A stretch of DNA of 9,495 nucleotides, taken from contig CANRGI010000035.1 of NCBI GenBank assembly GCA_947630095.1, forward strand, positions 1-9,495, read 5' to 3'. Below, one piece after another: positions 6,954 through 9,495 of the stretch. Position numbers and translations under genes: made by a program. The notes under the pieces were generated by a model. The model saw only the letters and a list, made by a program, of their open reading frames with translations. It did no database searches and was not told where the DNA came from. Every line of letters starts with the position of its first letter. The first letter of the stretch is position 1. Source of the stretch: an uncultured Bacilli bacterium (GTDB lineage: Bacteria; Bacillota_I; Bacilli_A; RF39; UBA660).

Positions 6954-6961
6954 ACCTCCTT
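6954..6961 (-). promoter_or_regulatory. Strong ribosome binding site of the precursor peptide
   Basis: AAGGAGGT lies 4 nt before the ATG at 6949 and is the closest match to the 16S rRNA tail among the genes of this operon. It sits in the 30-nt gap after the protease-like gene and fixes the start of this small gene. Confidence 0.85.
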
Positions 6962-6979
6962 CCTATATAAGAACTCTTA

Positions 6980-7837
6980 TTAAAGAGACTTATAACCTTG
7001 ATAAATCTTTTTATAACTATCACCATTAATTTTATAACTTTTAGTGTAGGCTAAAGTTGAATTTTTATCCTTAATGATAGTCGAATACGAATTTATTGTA
7101 TCATTATTTTTAACATCTTTAAATAGTTTTTTTATTTTTTCTTCTTCATTTAAATAAAATGCCAATAATTCGTTATTTATAAATTCTAAATTAACACCTA
7201 AACTATCTTTTAATTCATTAAATGTTATTGGATACTGGTGTGAATTTACTTGATTTAACATATAATCTATCACTAACTTTGCTTGTTTTTCTTTAAAAAT
7301 ACTCTTAATTAAATCTTTAAAATAATTAATACTTGCATAATACTTACCTAATATAATTAAATCTAAATTATTATATAGATAATTTTCACTAACATTATTA
7401 ATAATATTTCTAATAACACTCACAGATATCTTTTCTTCATTTATATCCATCTGAGGTTCAAAGGGAGTAATTAGAGATTTATGAGTTAAATAAAGTTTAT
7501 CACTAGATAAAGCAATAAGAGAAGCCGTACTATTAACCCTATTTAAGACTGTAACATAAAATTCCTTATATAACTCTCTAATTATATGAATTAATCTAGT
7601 TCCTGCCGCTAAGTTTCCACCACTTGACTCTAAAACCAAGTTAAGAGTGTTATACTTTTTTAAAAGAAGTAACTTATTATATAAGTTTTCAACTGCTTCA
7701 TTATCTATAATTGATTTATCTCCAAGCGCTATATTATTATAGAAATAAACAATATGAGCATTTATTAATTTTTCAGCATTACTTAAATCTGTTATTACCT
7801 CTCCAAAATTATCTTTTTCATATTCTTGTATCTTCAC
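6980..7837 (-). CDS. ClpP/SDH-fold (serine dehydrogenase proteinase-like) serine protease homolog
   Basis: This 285-residue protein has no signal peptide or membrane helix and should be cytoplasmic. Residues about 28-130 follow the ClpP/SppA/SDH_sah (PF01972-type) fold: a beta strand, LVLESSGGNLAAG (67-79, the SGG oxyanion loop), a helix, then RVNSTASLIALSSDKLYL (100-117) and LITPFEPQM (122-130). Aligned with the usual AMSAGTLIALAAD and LGPIDPQ motifs, S103 is the expected nucleophile, and the familiar SAGT is changed to STAS. H119 is a candidate second catalytic residue; the dyad partner cannot be fixed by eye. The C-terminal half (about 135-285) is helical and not assigned. The start is a GTG whose GTGA overlaps the TGA stop of the radical SAM gene by 4 nt, with AGAGGG 7 nt upstream. 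The tight coupling suggests it acts on the same peptide, possibly as leader peptidase; this is inferred. Confidence 0.82.
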   Translation of the reverse strand: MKIQEYEKDNFGEVITDLSNAEKLINAHIVYFYNNIALGDKSIIDNEAVENLYNKLLLLKKYNTLNLVLESSGGNLAAGTRLIHIIRELYKEFYVTVLNRVNSTASLIALSSDKLYLTHKSLITPFEPQMDINEEKISVSVIRNIINNVSENYLYNNLDLIILGKYYASINYFKDLIKSIFKEKQAKLVIDYMLNQVNSHQYPITFNELKDSLGVNLEFINNELLAFYLNEEEKIKKLFKDVKNNDTINSYSTIIKDKNSTLAYTKSYKINGDSYKKIYQGYKSL

Positions 7838-8916
7838 ATTAAAACCCTCTTTTTAGCATAATCATTTAATTCTTTACGTATTTCACAAAATCCACTTTTC
7901 TCTCCTATAAGTCCAAATTGGGAATACGCTTCTGCTACACAACCTCCATAGCAATTTCTATACTCTTTACAGTTACCACATTTTTCTTCTATCCCTTTAT
8001 TTCGTAGTTCTAATAAACGATTTATCTTATTTTCTAATTCTTCTATACTCATGTTCCTAATATTACCATAGTAAAAATCATTAATATTATATAGTCTATT
8101 ACAAGCATACACTTCCCCACTTGCATCTAATGAAATAAAATTCATAAAGCAATTAGGAGAACACTCACAACATCTATTAGTATAATTATCTAAAACAACG
8201 CTTCTAACTAGATTAGCAAATTCAAGTATTTGCCCTGTTTTAACTCTTTTTTCACTATCGTTATACCACATTTCAAACAAGTTTTTAAAGAAAGTTAAAT
8301 ATTCAGTTGTACTCATAACAAGACTATTGTCACCACTTAATGAAGGAAAGATAGGCCTTATATTAGTATTAATTTCATTATTTGCTATAAAATCATATAA
8401 CTCTTGCTCACGATTAATATGTAGTTTATTTATAGACATTATAACTCCAAACTTAATTTGTTCTTGTTTTAATAAATTCATTTTACTAATAACTGTATTA
8501 AAAGAATTTCCTCCCTCTTTATAAATTCTAGCCCCATTTTGTTCCTCATTAGCGCCGTCTAAACTAATTCCAACTTTAAATTTATATTTTTTAAATAAAT
8601 CAATATAATCTTTAGTTATTAAAGTACCATTAGTTTGTACACTAAATTCTATAGGAAGTTTACTTGATAAAATTTTGCAAAACTCATTTAAAACTTTAGC
8701 ATCTACTAGTAAAGGTTCCCCACCGTGAAAGATAAATTTTCCATAATTAATATTGCCATATAACTTAATCGCGTCTTTTACTATATAATCTAAATTATTA
8801 AAAAAATTATCAGTGGCTATCCTTTTAGAAATTTTACTATCGTGGTTGCTATTATCATAACAATACTTACATCTTAAATTACACTCATTAGTCGTTCTAA
8901 AAACGATGGTGTGCAT
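7834..8916 (-). CDS. Radical SAM/SPASM peptide maturase
   Basis: This 360-residue cytoplasmic enzyme is predicted to use S-adenosylmethionine and three [4Fe-4S] clusters to modify a peptide by radical chemistry. The N-terminal motif C12-x3-C16-x2-C19 (NECNLRCKYCYD) binds the SAM cluster, GGEP (65-68) is the SAM-binding turn, and VGISLDG (115-121) is a typical later strand. The C-terminal SPASM domain is complete: C256-x10-G-x4-C272, then C313-x2-C-x5-C322-x3-C326, then C344. This matches the seven-cysteine consensus exactly, so two auxiliary clusters are expected. Extra cysteines (C249, C250, C252) precede it. The overall plan resembles sulfatase-maturase and RiPP maturase enzymes. No RRE domain is visible, so leader recognition is unexplained. 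A GTG at 8925 could extend it by three residues, but it lies inside the Shine-Dalgarno sequence, so I chose ATG 8916. It overlaps the kinase gene upstream and the protease-like gene downstream. Its likely substrate is the peptide encoded at 6728-6949. Confidence 0.92.
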   Translation of the reverse strand: MHTIVFRTTNECNLRCKYCYDNSNHDSKISKRIATDNFFNNLDYIVKDAIKLYGNINYGKFIFHGGEPLLVDAKVLNEFCKILSSKLPIEFSVQTNGTLITKDYIDLFKKYKFKVGISLDGANEEQNGARIYKEGGNSFNTVISKMNLLKQEQIKFGVIMSINKLHINREQELYDFIANNEINTNIRPIFPSLSGDNSLVMSTTEYLTFFKNLFEMWYNDSEKRVKTGQILEFANLVRSVVLDNYTNRCCECSPNCFMNFISLDASGEVYACNRLYNINDFYYGNIRNMSIEELENKINRLLELRNKGIEEKCGNCKEYRNCYGGCVAEAYSQFGLIGEKSGFCEIRKELNDYAKKRVLM

Positions 8917-9495
8917 ATATATCACCTCTCAATTTCTTACACTTATCTAAAATACTACTATCTTTAATAAAGTCTCCTATATAATATTGATAAGGAATTA
9001 CCTCGTTACCTAATACTTTTAAATCTTTAATGGCCTCAATAAAATCACTTGGGAAATATTTTGCTAACCATTTAACAATATGATTAAAATCATTATAGTT
9101 TTGTCTTTCAATATATATATCAAGTAAATAATCTAAAAACATAATAAACAAACACTCTTGGTCTAAATTACCATATTGAATGAGGTCTCCTTCGTATTCA
9201 TAAGATTTATCTTTTACATCGTGTAAAAGATACGCTAATGCACATATATGTGTAGAACTATATTCATTAACTACAGCATCGTCAAAGTCAATATAAATAG
9301 GGTTATCAAAATTATCTATTAATATATTATTATGGTGTAAATCTGAAAAATGAATATTCTCCTTATTAATCAATTTTAAATTATCACTTAAAGTAATCAT
9401 AATTTTAAACATAGTATCTAATGGTACATTGTTATTTTTTAAATATTTTCTAAAAGTTACTGTATTCGGTATATACCGCATTATCATACCATATT
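8897..9495 (-). CDS. Kinase-fold (APH/protein-kinase-like) protein, N-terminus cut by window edge
   Basis: The frame continues upstream of the first visible Met (9487) to the right edge (Tyr-Gly before MIMRYIP), with no stop and no ribosome binding site there. The visible 198 residues are therefore the C-terminal part of a longer protein, and the ATP-binding N-lobe is missing from the window. MIMRYIP looks like a kinase hinge. Counting from the Met at 9487, the catalytic loop HFSDLHHNNILI (46-57) offers D49 as base and N54 as metal ligand. IDFDD (66-70) is the DFG-equivalent metal site with D67. The HxDLHxxN form is that of aminoglycoside/choline kinase-type and bacterial protein kinase-like enzymes, not HRDLK eukaryotic kinases. 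The rest is helical. The key residues are intact, so phosphotransfer is plausible. The target could be the peptide, the maturase or a small molecule. The gene overlaps the radical SAM start by 20 nt, so the two are translationally coupled. Confidence 0.82.
   Translation of the reverse strand, partial: YGMIMRYIPNTVTFRKYLKNNNVPLDTMFKIMITLSDNLKLINKENIHFSDLHHNNILIDNFDNPIYIDFDDAVVNEYSSTHICALAYLLHDVKDKSYEYEGDLIQYGNLDQECLFIMFLDYLLDIYIERQNYNDFNHIVKWLAKYFPSDFIEAIKDLKVLGNEVIPYQYYIGDFIKDSSILDKCKKLRGDIYAHHRF
8921..8929 (-). promoter_or_regulatory. Ribosome binding site that decides the radical SAM start
   Basis: AGAGGTGAT lies 4 nt before the ATG at 8916 and pairs well with the 16S rRNA tail. The longer GTG-started frame at 8925 would begin within this sequence (the GTG of GAGGTGAT) and has no separate ribosome binding site. 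The shorter protein is therefore preferred. Confidence 0.75.

Noticed and set aside
6974..6987. Small hairpin (CTCTT/AAGAG) around the stop codon of the protease-like gene, just before the precursor gene
   Set aside because: It has only five base pairs, all but two of them weak within an AT-rich context, and no U-run. A role in RNA processing or in raising precursor levels cannot be supported from this alone.
8327..8524. 65-codon plus-strand frame inside the radical SAM gene
   Set aside because: It is antisense to a well-supported enzyme gene and lacks a ribosome binding site or any protein signature.
1..9495. CRISPR array, tRNA, rRNA, insertion sequence or integrase
   Set aside because: I read both strands and saw no evenly spaced short direct repeats with spacers, no cloverleaf with a tRNA T-arm, no rRNA-like segment, and no transposase or recombinase motif or flanking inverted repeats.

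Overview
The window is AT-rich, and every supported gene lies on the minus strand with a strong Shine-Dalgarno sequence (AGGAGG or AAGGAGGT type). Tryptophan is encoded by TGG and one gene ends in TGA, so TGA is read as stop and the Mycoplasma code is unlikely. The organism looks like a low-GC Bacillota. The Listeria-Bacteroides repeat, the Big_2 domains and the very large acidic secreted protein resemble proteins of uncultured gut Bacilli or Clostridia (inference; no taxonomic marker gene is present).

Reading in the direction of transcription (right to left), 9495-6728 is a compact operon: a kinase-fold protein cut by the window edge, a radical SAM/SPASM peptide-modifying enzyme, a ClpP/SDH-fold serine protease-like protein, and a 73-residue Cys-free peptide whose middle is a run of aromatic-x-Asp triplets (HWD, YND, YHD, YND, YDD, YGD, YHD, YRD, then FVN). 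The first three genes overlap. The peptide gene follows 30 nt later with the best ribosome binding site of the set, and a clear intrinsic terminator closes the unit at 6691-6712. I read this as a ribosomally made, post-translationally modified peptide (RiPP) locus. The peptide would be the substrate, the SPASM enzyme would install crosslinks or other changes at the repeated triplets, and the protease-like protein may trim the leader. The kinase has no obvious role yet. This is the most interesting part of the window.

Next comes a single gene (6487-5246) with its own extended -10 promoter and its own terminator. It encodes a cytoplasmic helical-repeat protein of the DUF4116 type.

A consensus sigma-A promoter (5151-5179) then opens a roughly 210-nt leader containing a hairpin and an attenuator-like terminator. 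It leads into a cell-surface pair: a 446-residue membrane-anchored protein (Listeria-Bacteroides repeat plus three Big_2 domains), and 19 nt later a secreted protein of more than 1190 residues that runs off the left edge. The latter has no stop in 1190 codons and contains six modules of about 165 residues that alternate between two types, each carrying a D-x-DG acidic motif.
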